Shown here: in pieces, positions 34,276 to 42,536 of the stretch | Position numbering within the stretch: position 1 is the stretch's first letter | Layout of the letters: each line of letters begins with the position of its first letter | Source of the DNA: Gemmatimonadota bacterium | Lineage (GTDB): Bacteria > GCA-2686955 | Assembly (NCBI GenBank): GCA_002686955.1 | Contig: NYZA01000120.1 | Coordinates: forward strand, 12,719 to 76,718 | Reading direction: 5' to 3' | Length of the DNA stretch: 64,000 nucleotides | Notes under the pieces: model-generated | Databases searched by the model: none | What the model was told of the DNA's origin: nothing | What the model saw: the letters and a program-made list of their open reading frames with translations, nothing else | Translations under genes and position numbers: made by a program

Positions 34276-37245
34276 CTAAAGGATCCCCGGCTTGCCCTGC
34301 GCGAAGCGGCGAAATCCCGTTGCCAACAGATCGATGTGTTCGATCTCCTCCGCCTCGAGCTCCTGGTAGAGCGTAAATGCGGGAGAGTCGGGGTCAAGCT
34401 TCTCGCGTTCTTGGGCGAAGAAGTCTCGTGCCCTCTCTTCCAGATGGATCGCCAGTTTCAGCACATCGATGCCGTCGTTCAGCGGCTCATCGAAACCGGA
34501 GTAGACGGCGACCTGAGCAGCTGTCATTCGTGCGCCTTCGACCCTCTCGGGCGGATCGACATGGTAGCGAAGCGCCAAGGTCTCCGCGTGCTCGCGCTCC
34601 ATGACGGCCAGACGCCTGAACAGCTCTCCGAGCTCCGCGTCGTCGACCTCGTCGGCATGGCTCTCATAGAAGGCGGCCGCACCCAGCTCGATCTCGAAGG
34701 CCTGCCGGATCGCCTTCATCGCGTCTGCGTCGGTCGCCTCGGCGCGCTCGTGCTCTTCTTCGACCGACATCGCGCCTCCGCAGACCGGGCAGAGACCGAA
34801 GGGGAATGCGAAGCCCTCATAGACTTTCTTGCAGCTCTCGCAGTGCCAGGTCAGCTCGGTCTCGGCGCAGCAGACATAGGTTTCGCGCCCCTCGAGTGGG
34901 CGGTGACACCGACTGCATACGAACGACATTTTGCTCTCATCGACCACATCGGCGTCTTCCAGCTCCGGAGCGTGCCATTCCCAGCGCTCGAGGTACTCGG
35001 CGATCGCCGCGGCTGCTCGGCGCCCGGCTCCCATCGCCAGAATTACCGTGGCTCCTCCGGTCACGATATCGCCGCCCGCGAACACACCTTCGATATTGGT
35101 GGCCTGCGTTTCAGGATCGGCGACGATGTAGCCGTTGCCTCTTGTATTCAAGTTGGGCGTGGATTGGGCGATGATCGGATTGGCTCGCGTGCCGAGCGCA
35201 TAGATCACCGTGTCGCACTCGATCGTCTCGATCTCGTCTTCGACCGCCCGCGGGCGCCGGCGGCCGGAATCGTCCGGCTCACCGAGCTCCATTACCTGGC
35301 AACGCATGGCCCGTACATCTCCCCCGTCTTCCGTTACGATCTCGATCGGACTGCGCAGCCAATGGAAGTGGATCCCCTCTTCCTCTGCGTGGCGCAGCTC
35401 CTCCAGGCGCGCGGGTACCTCCGCCTCGGTTCGACGGTAGACGCAGTGAACCGACTTCGCCCCCAGGCGCCGCGCGACCCGCAGGCAGTCCATCGCCGTA
35501 TTCCCGGCGCCGATCACCACCACGCGAGGCCCCATCGCCACCGGAGTGTCTTCCAGCGGGAACTGGTCGCCTCGCATCAGATTGACGCGCGTCAGAAACT
35601 CGTTCGCGCTGTAGACCTGCCCCGCGAATTCGCCGGGGATGCCGAGGAATACCGGGAATCCGGCGCCGGTCGCGATGAACACGGCGTCGTAGCCCATCTC
35701 GCCACGGAGCTGCGCGATGGAGAAGGTCTTGCCAACGATCTTGTTGAGCTCGATCTTCACGCCGGCTCGCTCCAGGCAGCCCAGCTCCTGCGCGATCACA
35801 CGCCGGGGGAGCCGGAACGCCGGGATTCCGTACGAGAGCACCCCCCCCGCCACGTGGAGCGCTTCGAAAATCGTCACCTCCGCCCCTCTTCGCGTCAGAT
35901 CGGCGGCGCAGGCGAGGCCACCCGGTCCCGATCCGACGATCGCCACCCGACCGGTCGATCTCCGGTGCTCCCCCGAGCATTTCAGGGGGCCCGCCGCATG
36001 GTCACCGACGAAACGCTCCAGCCGCCCGATCGCCACGGGCTCGACCTTCTTGCCGATGATGCACTGCGCCTCGCACTGGCTCTCCTGGGGGCAAACCCGC
36101 CCGCAGATCGACGGGAAGACATTCGCTTCTCGAATCACCGACAAGGCCCCGTCGATGTCTCGCACGACCACGTGGCGGATGAACCTGGGGATGTCGATCG
36201 AAACCGGGCAGCCGGCGACGCAGAGGGGGCGCACGCACTGAATGCAACGCTCCGCCTCGGTCACGGCGTCGGCCATGCCGTAGCCGAGGTTCACCTCCTG
36301 AAAGCTGGAGACCCGTTCTGCGGCGGGCCGTTCGGGCATCGGAATCGCCTTGGGAGGCAGGTCCTTGATCTTCTTGTAGTTCCGTTTTTCATGCCGGAAG
36401 AGCTCGGTCTCGATATTGCAAATCCGCGCGTAGTCCTCCTCCGCGTGTTGCTCGTGTCGTTTGAAGCGCTGCTGCCGGAGCATCAGCTCTTCGAAATCGA
36501 CCACGTGGGCGTCGAACTCGGGGCCGTCGACACAGGCGAAACGCACTTCGTTATCGACGGTTACACGGCAGGAGCCGCACATTCCGGTCCCATCGACCAT
36601 GATCGCGTTGAGGCTCACGACCGTTCGTATGCCGCTCTCGCGCGTGACCTCGGCGCAGGCCCGCATCATTGGCAGGGGGCCGACCGCCACCACCAGATCG
36701 GGTGGAGTTTCGGCGGAGATGACGTCGTGGAGCGCTTCGGTAACGAAGCCGGAGCGGCCGTACGATCCGTCGTCGGTGCAGACGATCAGTTCATCGCTGT
36801 GCGGGCCGAATCGATCTTCCCAGAAAACCAGGTCCTTCGAGCGGAATCCGATTATTGAGGTCGTCCGATTCCCCGCTTCGTGGAACGCGCGGAGTTGGGG
36901 GAAGATCGGTGCCACGCCCAGTCCCCCACCCACCAGGACCACATGCCCGACCTTCTCGATCTCACTCGCAAGTCCCAAGGGTCCGGCGAAGTCGGCCACC
37001 GTGCTTCCGGCATTGTAGTCATTGAGCATCTTTCGCGTGCTCTTGCCCACGGCCTGAACGACGATCGTAATCGTGCCCGCCTGCTCGTCATAGTCGGCGA
37101 TTGTGAGGGGAATCCGCTCGCCGCCCTCGTCGAGACGGACGATCACGAACTGCCCGGGCAGCGCCGATCGGGCGACATCGGGAGCATGCACGAGCCAGCG
37201 GAAAGTCGTGTCGGAGAATTGTTCTTTTTCGAGAATCTGGTACAT
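34276..37245 (-). CDS. NfnA-NfnB-rubredoxin-rubrerythrin fusion oxidoreductase
   Basis: One 989-residue chain with four modules. (1) Residues 1-250, NfnA-like ferredoxin:NAD(P)+ reductase subunit: FAD/NAD fold and a [2Fe-2S] site with Cys223, Cys226 and Cys238. (2) Residues about 265-755, NfnB/GltD-like subunit: [4Fe-4S] Cys residues in CIQCVRPLCVAGCP (334-347) and CGRVCPQESQCEAQC (381-395), FAD loop VGSGPGGLACAADL and NADPH loop VIGAGNTAMDC. (3) Residues 775-825, Cys pairs at 777/780, 792/793, 802/805 and 819/822; the last two pairs look like a rubredoxin knuckle. (4) Residues 840-980, rubrerythrin-type diiron domain with ExxH at 883-886 and 967-970. Modules 1 and 2 are commonly separate genes. 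The ATG at 37245 matches family N-termini; the frame extends 40 codons further without a ribosome site. Inferred role: NAD(P)H-driven peroxide reduction or bifurcation. Confidence 0.88.
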   Translation of the reverse strand: MYQILEKEQFSDTTFRWLVHAPDVARSALPGQFVIVRLDEGGERIPLTIADYDEQAGTITIVVQAVGKSTRKMLNDYNAGSTVADFAGPLGLASEIEKVGHVVLVGGGLGVAPIFPQLRAFHEAGNRTTSIIGFRSKDLVFWEDRFGPHSDELIVCTDDGSYGRSGFVTEALHDVISAETPPDLVVAVGPLPMMRACAEVTRESGIRTVVSLNAIMVDGTGMCGSCRVTVDNEVRFACVDGPEFDAHVVDFEELMLRQQRFKRHEQHAEEDYARICNIETELFRHEKRNYKKIKDLPPKAIPMPERPAAERVSSFQEVNLGYGMADAVTEAERCIQCVRPLCVAGCPVSIDIPRFIRHVVVRDIDGALSVIREANVFPSICGRVCPQESQCEAQCIIGKKVEPVAIGRLERFVGDHAAGPLKCSGEHRRSTGRVAIVGSGPGGLACAADLTRRGAEVTIFEALHVAGGVLSYGIPAFRLPRRVIAQELGCLERAGVKIELNKIVGKTFSIAQLRGEMGYDAVFIATGAGFPVFLGIPGEFAGQVYSANEFLTRVNLMRGDQFPLEDTPVAMGPRVVVIGAGNTAMDCLRVARRLGAKSVHCVYRRTEAEVPARLEELRHAEEEGIHFHWLRSPIEIVTEDGGDVRAMRCQVMELGEPDDSGRRRPRAVEDEIETIECDTVIYALGTRANPIIAQSTPNLNTRGNGYIVADPETQATNIEGVFAGGDIVTGGATVILAMGAGRRAAAAIAEYLERWEWHAPELEDADVVDESKMSFVCSRCHRPLEGRETYVCCAETELTWHCESCKKVYEGFAFPFGLCPVCGGAMSVEEEHERAEATDADAMKAIRQAFEIELGAAAFYESHADEVDDAELGELFRRLAVMEREHAETLALRYHVDPPERVEGARMTAAQVAVYSGFDEPLNDGIDVLKLAIHLEERARDFFAQEREKLDPDSPAFTLYQELEAEEIEHIDLLATGFRRFAQGKPGIL

Positions 37246-37704
37246 GGCGAATCGAGACCGCGTGCGTGGAATCTGCATGGGGGCCAGCTTCGTCTCGAAG
37301 CGTAGGAGCGAGCTCCAAAACCGCAAGCTAGCATGAGTCGACCCAGTCCCGAGGTCTCGATTCACCTCGCGTCCGTGGGCAAATCCCCCGACGGGTCGGC
37401 CGATCTGAGCGATTCCGCCCGCATGGCCCCGCGCGCGGCCGCCGCTCGGCTCTCGCCGTGATGGCCCGCCATCCCTCTTAATCGCTTGCTACGCGGTTGT
37501 TTCTGCTGTCAACGCCTCATCACCGATTCGATGGCATAGCGCTTGCCAGCAAACCGGTGTTGTCCCCCAAGAAGTACCTTCGCGCGAGTTTTCGGTCCCT
37601 CCCCTTCGAAATTGCGGCCGTTCCCCCAAGCCCCCAACGCAGTGGCGGTCGCGCCGAGTGCGCGATGCAAGTTGCGCCGCTTCGACGGCGAATAGGAGAT
37701 CTCG
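37246..37704. other. 459-bp divergent intergenic region
   Basis: No gene is supported here. It separates the minus-strand NfnAB-rubrerythrin gene from the plus-strand exported protein. The part 37246-37365 could be an N-terminal extension of the fusion gene but has no ribosome site. A sigma54-like sequence occurs at 37532-37547 and AGGAG at about 37688-37692 serves the next gene. I see no repeats. Confidence 0.6.
37532..37547 (+). promoter_or_regulatory. Possible sigma54 (-24/-12) promoter
   Basis: TGGCATAGCGCTTGCC has the invariant GG and GC of a sigma54 promoter at the correct 10-base spacing, with two departures from TGGCACRNNNNTTGCW. It points to the exported protein at 37705 and would give a leader of about 145 bases, nearly the same as the leader predicted for groES. 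Confidence 0.35.
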
Positions 37705-38184
37705 ATGAGAAAGAAGACCGCACTAGCGGCGGCGGTGACCGGGCTTCTCGCCCTTTCGACCGCGTCGAACGCAACCGTGCTGATCAAGAAGACGCTGGTG
37801 GATCTGGCCGGTGATGCCGATCTGATCCTCTCGGGAACGGTTACGGAGGTTTGGTCGGAGCAGGACGGAGCGTCGATAAGCACCTACGCGGACGTCCAAG
37901 TCATCGACCTGCTCAAGGGTGCAAGCGAGTCCGAGATCGTCACCGTCAAAGTGCCGGGGGGCGCGGTCGGCGACCTCTCCATGGCGGTCCCGGGAACGCC
38001 GGAGCTCAGCGAGAATCAAGAGGTCTATCTCTTCCTGAAAAATGAGATGGGCACGCTCACCAACGTCGTTGGGTGGGCTCAGGGCGCCTTCCACGTCGAA
38101 GACGGTGTCGTCCTCGAAGTGGGAGTTCCCCAGCGAGCCTTCGAGCGTCGAGTCGAAGCCATTCTCGGCAGTGCAGCCAACTAG
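37705..38184 (+). CDS. Small exported protein paired with matrixin
   Basis: A 159-residue protein with a signal peptide (MRKKTALAAAVTGLLALSTA, cleaved near SNA). The mature part is beta-rich with a recurrent extracellular pattern: ADLILSGTVTEVWSEQ, VIDLLKGASES, VTVKVPGGAVGDL and GTPELSENQEVYLFL. Proteins of this pattern often stand next to, or are fused with, secreted matrixin-like proteases, as here. AGGAG precedes the ATG. It could be a chaperone, inhibitor or substrate-binding partner of the protease; this is inference. Confidence 0.65.
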   Translation: MRKKTALAAAVTGLLALSTASNATVLIKKTLVDLAGDADLILSGTVTEVWSEQDGASISTYADVQVIDLLKGASESEIVTVKVPGGAVGDLSMAVPGTPELSENQEVYLFLKNEMGTLTNVVGWAQGAFHVEDGVVLEVGVPQRAFERRVEAILGSAAN

Positions 38185-38209
38185 CACCTGAAATAGGAGG
38201 TTCGAAGCG

Positions 38210-38770
38210 ATGCGAAGCACCACGACAATCATGACTTTGGCCGCACTGGCGTTCTCGGCGTCCACAGCCACGGCGTATACGTTTTGGGGCACCAAGGACG
38301 GCAATGGGCGGATGGACTGCTCCGCCAACACCGGCTACCAGAGCGGCGAGTACTCTGCGATCGAGCGCGGAGCCATCTCCTGGATCAACGTCTCCTGCTC
38401 CTCATTCCAGTTTCGCAGGGATTCTCCCCTCTTGATCAACCGAACGGTCCCGAGGCGCGATGGAAGCAACCACATCATCTTCGGCGACGCCGACGGCGCG
38501 CTGGCCGTTACCTGGTTGATGAACAATTCCTCGAGTCGCGAATGCGACATGATCTTGGAGAACAACATCAACTGGAACAACGGGCCCGGACCCTCGGGCT
38601 GGAACCAGTACGACCTCGAAGGTGTTGCCTGCCACGAGTTCGGCCATTTCCTCGGGCTTGGTCACTCCAACACAGCCGCCGCGACGATGTACTACGCGAT
38701 CGGTTCTGGCGACGACTCCAAGCGCTCGCTCCACAGCGACGATCAGAACGGAGTCTGCGCTCTGTACTAG
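38210..38770 (+). CDS. Secreted matrixin-like metalloprotease
   Basis: Metzincin of 186 residues with a signal peptide (about residues 1-22). The zinc site HEFGHFLGLGH matches HExxHxxGxxH and the Met-turn is in AATMYYAIGSG. It is the short, prodomain-less M10-like type. AGGAGG lies just upstream of the ATG, and the gene follows the small exported protein by 25 bp, so the two form an operon. A strong hairpin terminator follows. Confidence 0.88.
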   Translation: MRSTTTIMTLAALAFSASTATAYTFWGTKDGNGRMDCSANTGYQSGEYSAIERGAISWINVSCSSFQFRRDSPLLINRTVPRRDGSNHIIFGDADGALAVTWLMNNSSSRECDMILENNINWNNGPGPSGWNQYDLEGVACHEFGHFLGLGHSNTAAATMYYAIGSGDDSKRSLHSDDQNGVCALY

Positions 38771-38795
38771 ACTGGATCTCCGAAGCACCACCCCG

Positions 38796-38842
38796 ATCGG
38801 CCCGGTTCCCCTCACGAGAGACGGAACCGGGCCGATTCCATT
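38796..38842 (+). terminator. Rho-independent-like terminator after matrixin
   Basis: ATCGGCCCGGTTCC (38796-38809) and GGAACCGGGCCGAT (38823-38836) are a perfect 14-bp inverted repeat with a 13-base loop, followed by TCCATTT. It is placed 25 bp after the matrixin stop. Confidence 0.7.
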
Positions 38843-38929
38843 TCCCGCCGTTGCGTCGGTCGACATCGACTACGATTCGCTCTTCCCCGCGAACCCGAAT
38901 CTCAGGCTTTCGACCAGGTAAGGTGATCG

Positions 38930-40873
38930 ATGTGGGGCAGGATTGCGGTCACGTTTTTTCTGGTGGCCGAGGTGCTGGTGTTCCTTCCCCAGCATTACAG
39001 CCCGGTGCATATCAAGTCGGTGCTCTTCCACATCGGTGCACTCGTCGTGGCCGGTGCTTTGGTGATTCGGCCCATGCGTTGGCCGGCATCGCTCGATCGT
39101 ATCGGGCTCGCCGGCGCTTTGCTCGTGCTCTGGAGTGCGCTTTCGGTCGTATGGGCCTCTGATCATCGGATCGCGCTGGAGGCGACCGGCGATCTCGCGG
39201 CGCGGGCCACCTGGGCCGCCGGGGGTGCCATCCTTTTCGCGGCTTGGGGATCGAGAGTCGGCTCCCGCGTGTTCGACGGCCTGCTGGCCGCAACCGTGCT
39301 CGCCGCCGTCTACGGATTCGCTCAGCACCTCGGCTTCGACATCGTCGAGTATCGCGAACTGCCGTCCACACCGCGGGGGACACTCGGCAATCCGAACTTC
39401 CTCGCGGGACTTCTCGTATTGGTGCTGCCCTTGGCGATCGTGCGTCTGATCGAGCTCCGAGAGGCATCCAGGTCAGGGGCGGACGGGAACCTCGGCGTGT
39501 TCTTCGGGGTCGTGAGTGTGGTCGTGCTAGCGGCGGCACTGCTCACCAGTGGCACGACCGGGGCGATCCTCGCGGCGGGGCTCACCGCTCTCGCCTGGGC
39601 TGGCTGCTACCGCGCCGGCCGCGGCCTTCGGCTAGTGGGCGGCGTCCCGCTCGTGGCGATCTCAGCCTGGTTGCTCTTCGAGATCGTGATGGCTCTGCAA
39701 ACGGCTCCGAGCGAGTTGGAAGGCCTGGCTGGACGGATTCGAGCCGGGACCACCGAGACCCGGTTGGCGATCTGGGCGGGATCGGTGTCGGCCTTTCTCT
39801 CAGCCCCGGTCCTGGGTGTGGGCGCCGGCGGGTTTCCGGTCGCATTCGCGCTCCATCGTCCATGGGATTATCCACTCCGGGCGGTCAGTCTGAATACTCG
39901 CCATGCACACGACGAGCCGCTGGAGTTGGCGGTCGAGCTGGGCGTCATCGGGCTCGTGCTCGCCGCCTTGCTCGTGGCGGCGGCGGCGCGGGTCGCCTGG
40001 CGCGCCGGCAGCGATGTCCGCTCTGACCGGGATGCGCGGATCGGCCTGGCGGCGATTTTTGGTGTCGGAGGGCTTCTTCTGCACGGCTTGGTCGAAGTGG
40101 TCACACGGTGGACGGTGCCTGGTGCTTTGGCTTGGCTCGTTGGGGGGATGGGACTGGGGCTCATGCAGCGTTCGACCTCGCGCGAGGCGCGGACTTCCCC
40201 CGGGGCCTCAATGGAGTCGCTGGCGGCCGCGGGGCTCTTCCTGCTGATCATTCCCGCGGCCTGGGGAAGTGTGCGTGATCTCCGGATCCAGGCCGATCTC
40301 AACCGAGGCGAGCAGGCGCTCTACTCTCAGAGGCTAGATGCGGCACGCGCCTCGCTCGAGAGGGTAGTGGAGCATTCCCCTCGAGATCTGGAGGGTCTGT
40401 ACAAGCTCGCTTTCGTGGAGCAGGAGGCCGGCCGATTCGCCGATGCACTCGATCTGTACGATCGGATCGGCTCGATCTCTCCCGAGTTCTCCGAGATCCA
40501 TCTGAATCGCGGCGTCTCCCATCTGCGCCTCGGAAACCATGTAGCCGCGATGACCGAGCTCGAAAAGCACCACAATCGATCGTGTTCCGACATTGCCCTT
40601 TTCTATGCCGCGAGAATCGCACTGTCACTGGGGGATCCAACCCGAGCCCGCGCCCATCTCGAGGAGCTCCGCCGATTGCAGCGTATCTATCCAGCGGGCA
40701 GAATGCCGATCGGTTGGAAGCCATTCCTTCGCCGCATCGAGCCCACGCACCTCGACGCACTCGAGGACGCGTTGGATTACGCCCCGAGTATTCCGCAAGG
40801 CCGATCACTGGGAGTGCGGGGAGGGTCGAACACCGGGCCCCACCTGACCGTTCCCGGAAGCGGCGACCATTGA
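38930..40873 (+). CDS. O-antigen ligase family protein with C-terminal TPR
   Basis: A 647-residue membrane protein with about ten to twelve hydrophobic segments and the Wzy/WaaL-like core. Recognisable parts are LPSTPRGTLGNPNFLAGLL, then the periplasmic loop with TRLAIWAGSVSAFLSAPVLG, GVGAGGFPVAF and NTRHAHDEPLELAVELG. Residues about 455-610 form TPR-like helices (ALYSQRLDAARASLERVVEH, EIHLNRGVSHLRLGNH). It probably ligates or polymerises a surface polysaccharide or glycan. AAGGTGAT precedes the ATG. The last 69 bp overlap the convergent ASPIC gene. Confidence 0.82.
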   Translation: MWGRIAVTFFLVAEVLVFLPQHYSPVHIKSVLFHIGALVVAGALVIRPMRWPASLDRIGLAGALLVLWSALSVVWASDHRIALEATGDLAARATWAAGGAILFAAWGSRVGSRVFDGLLAATVLAAVYGFAQHLGFDIVEYRELPSTPRGTLGNPNFLAGLLVLVLPLAIVRLIELREASRSGADGNLGVFFGVVSVVVLAAALLTSGTTGAILAAGLTALAWAGCYRAGRGLRLVGGVPLVAISAWLLFEIVMALQTAPSELEGLAGRIRAGTTETRLAIWAGSVSAFLSAPVLGVGAGGFPVAFALHRPWDYPLRAVSLNTRHAHDEPLELAVELGVIGLVLAALLVAAAARVAWRAGSDVRSDRDARIGLAAIFGVGGLLLHGLVEVVTRWTVPGALAWLVGGMGLGLMQRSTSREARTSPGASMESLAAAGLFLLIIPAAWGSVRDLRIQADLNRGEQALYSQRLDAARASLERVVEHSPRDLEGLYKLAFVEQEAGRFADALDLYDRIGSISPEFSEIHLNRGVSHLRLGNHVAAMTELEKHHNRSCSDIALFYAARIALSLGDPTRARAHLEELRRLQRIYPAGRMPIGWKPFLRRIEPTHLDALEDALDYAPSIPQGRSLGVRGGSNTGPHLTVPGSGDH

Positions 40874-42532
40874 TCTGCCTTTCCCTTGCACGAGTGTCGC
40901 ATACCGATCCGCTTTCAACTCGTCGAAGCGCTCACTCTCCCCGCCCGTCCACCTGACCTCCACCGACACGATCTCAGCGTCGTCGCCGAGGCCGAAGTGC
41001 ATCCTTGGGTCGTTGCTCGATAGGTAGCTCGTTGCCCATTGGTTGACGGCGACTTGTGTCCGAGATTCGGATTGCACCGTGACCTTGGCCCCGATCGCCG
41101 ACCCGGGGCCCGATGTGCCGACGAGGCTGAATCCGATCCAGTGTCGCCGATTGCCGCCATCGTTCCTCAAAAGTGTGGCGGTCGCTTGTAGATCGACATG
41201 TGAAACTATGATGTCGAGATCGCCATCGTCATCATAGTCCCAAACCGCGGCGGATCGGCCGGATCGTTTCGACCTGAAGTAGTCGCTGACAGCGGGTCCG
41301 CTGTTCTCGAAATGACCCAGACCGTCGTTCTCCAGGAGCAACGGGGGCTGCAGAACGAGCTCCTCGGCTGTTCCATTGGTCGCGAAGAGATCGAGATCGC
41401 CGTCGTTGTCGTAGTCGAAGAGCGCGGCACCCCACTGCCCTTTGCCGCGAAACAGATCGGCTACACCGCTGCTCGCGGTGATGTCTTCGAAGGTACCGTC
41501 GCCGAGGCTGCGGTAGAGAGCGCCGTATCGAAGATCGGTAACGAGCAGATCGATCAGGCCATCTCCGTCGATGTCGCCGACCGTTCCGTGCATCGAACCG
41601 GTCGGCTCCCCACGGTCGTTCGCGGCAACACCCGCGCTTTCCGCCACCTCGGAGAAATGGTCGTTGCCTTCGTTGCGGAACAAGAAGTTCGGCTGATGGT
41701 CGTTGCCCTGGAAAAGATCGAGATCGCCATCATCGTCGTAGTCGAAAAGCGTGAGCCCCATACACTTCGACCGCGGATAGTGGAATCCCAGCGCCTCGGT
41801 TGCATCTACGAAACGACCGTCTGGGCGCCGGCGGTAGAAGATCGAGGGTTGCCCATCGTACTCGTTTGGGTGAGGCATCATATCGGGAGCCGTGGGGGAA
41901 AGGTACTCGGGGTCGAAGGCGAGGAAGTTCCCGAGCATGAGATCCAACAACCCGTCCCGGTTCTGATCCCAGAAAGAAACGCCGACACTCCACTTGGTGA
42001 ACCCGTTCAGCCGGCTGGGGCCCCGGAGCCCGAGCTCGTCGGTCGCATCTCGAAACAGACCGGTTCCATCGTTTTCGTAGAAGATGTTGGGGCCGTAATT
42101 GAGCAGATAAAGATCGATGTCGCCATCAGCATCGTAATCGATCGCACCCGCAGCCATGCTCCAATGTCCGTCATCGACGCCGCAGGTCTCAGCGACTTCA
42201 GTGAAGGTGCCGTCACCATTGTTCCGGTATAGGGAGTTGGCCATATTCGAATTCAGTCGACCGTAGGCATCGCTAATCCCTTCGAGAAAGGTCCCATTCA
42301 GCATGTACAGATCCATATCTCCGTCGCCGTCATGGTCGAATACAGTGATTCCGGAACCGCTGCTTTCCAAGATGTTCTCGTAGGTCGTATCGCCGAATGT
42401 GTAACGGAAATCGATCCCCGCTTCGAGAGTTGCATCGTTGAAGGTGAGATGCGCGGACTCGCCGCACGCGGATACGAGAAATGCCATCGGCGCCAGCGCG
42501 GGTCGGCGAAACCGGCCGAAATACCTACCCAT
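40805..42532 (-). CDS. ASPIC/UnbV lipoprotein with FG-GAP/VCBS repeats (CRTAC1-like)
   Basis: A 575-residue predicted lipoprotein. From the ATG at 42532 the N-terminus gives a lipobox, FLVSAC. The body consists of FG-GAP/VCBS calcium-binding repeats with Asp-rich loops such as DHDGDGDMDLYMLNG, DYDADGDIDLYLLN, DYDDDGDLDLFQGND and DIDGDGLIDLLVTD, forming a beta-propeller. The C-terminal ASPIC/UnbV domain begins at WIGFSLVGTSGPGSAIGAKV. CRTAC1-like proteins bind extracellular ligands. It overlaps the preceding exported methyltransferase by no bases (four-base gap), suggesting an operon, and its tail overlaps the O-antigen ligase gene. Confidence 0.85.
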   Translation of the reverse strand: MGRYFGRFRRPALAPMAFLVSACGESAHLTFNDATLEAGIDFRYTFGDTTYENILESSGSGITVFDHDGDGDMDLYMLNGTFLEGISDAYGRLNSNMANSLYRNNGDGTFTEVAETCGVDDGHWSMAAGAIDYDADGDIDLYLLNYGPNIFYENDGTGLFRDATDELGLRGPSRLNGFTKWSVGVSFWDQNRDGLLDLMLGNFLAFDPEYLSPTAPDMMPHPNEYDGQPSIFYRRRPDGRFVDATEALGFHYPRSKCMGLTLFDYDDDGDLDLFQGNDHQPNFLFRNEGNDHFSEVAESAGVAANDRGEPTGSMHGTVGDIDGDGLIDLLVTDLRYGALYRSLGDGTFEDITASSGVADLFRGKGQWGAALFDYDNDGDLDLFATNGTAEELVLQPPLLLENDGLGHFENSGPAVSDYFRSKRSGRSAAVWDYDDDGDLDIIVSHVDLQATATLLRNDGGNRRHWIGFSLVGTSGPGSAIGAKVTVQSESRTQVAVNQWATSYLSSNDPRMHFGLGDDAEIVSVEVRWTGGESERFDELKADRYATLVQGKGRSMVAASGNGQVGPGVRPSPHSQ

Positions 42533-42536
42533 GATC

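Noticed and set aside
34336-36858. Very long plus-strand open frame (840 codons) opposite the NfnAB-rubrerythrin gene
   Set aside because: It is an antisense shadow caused by the GC-rich codon bias of the minus-strand gene; the translation has no recognisable domain, while the minus strand has complete enzyme motifs.
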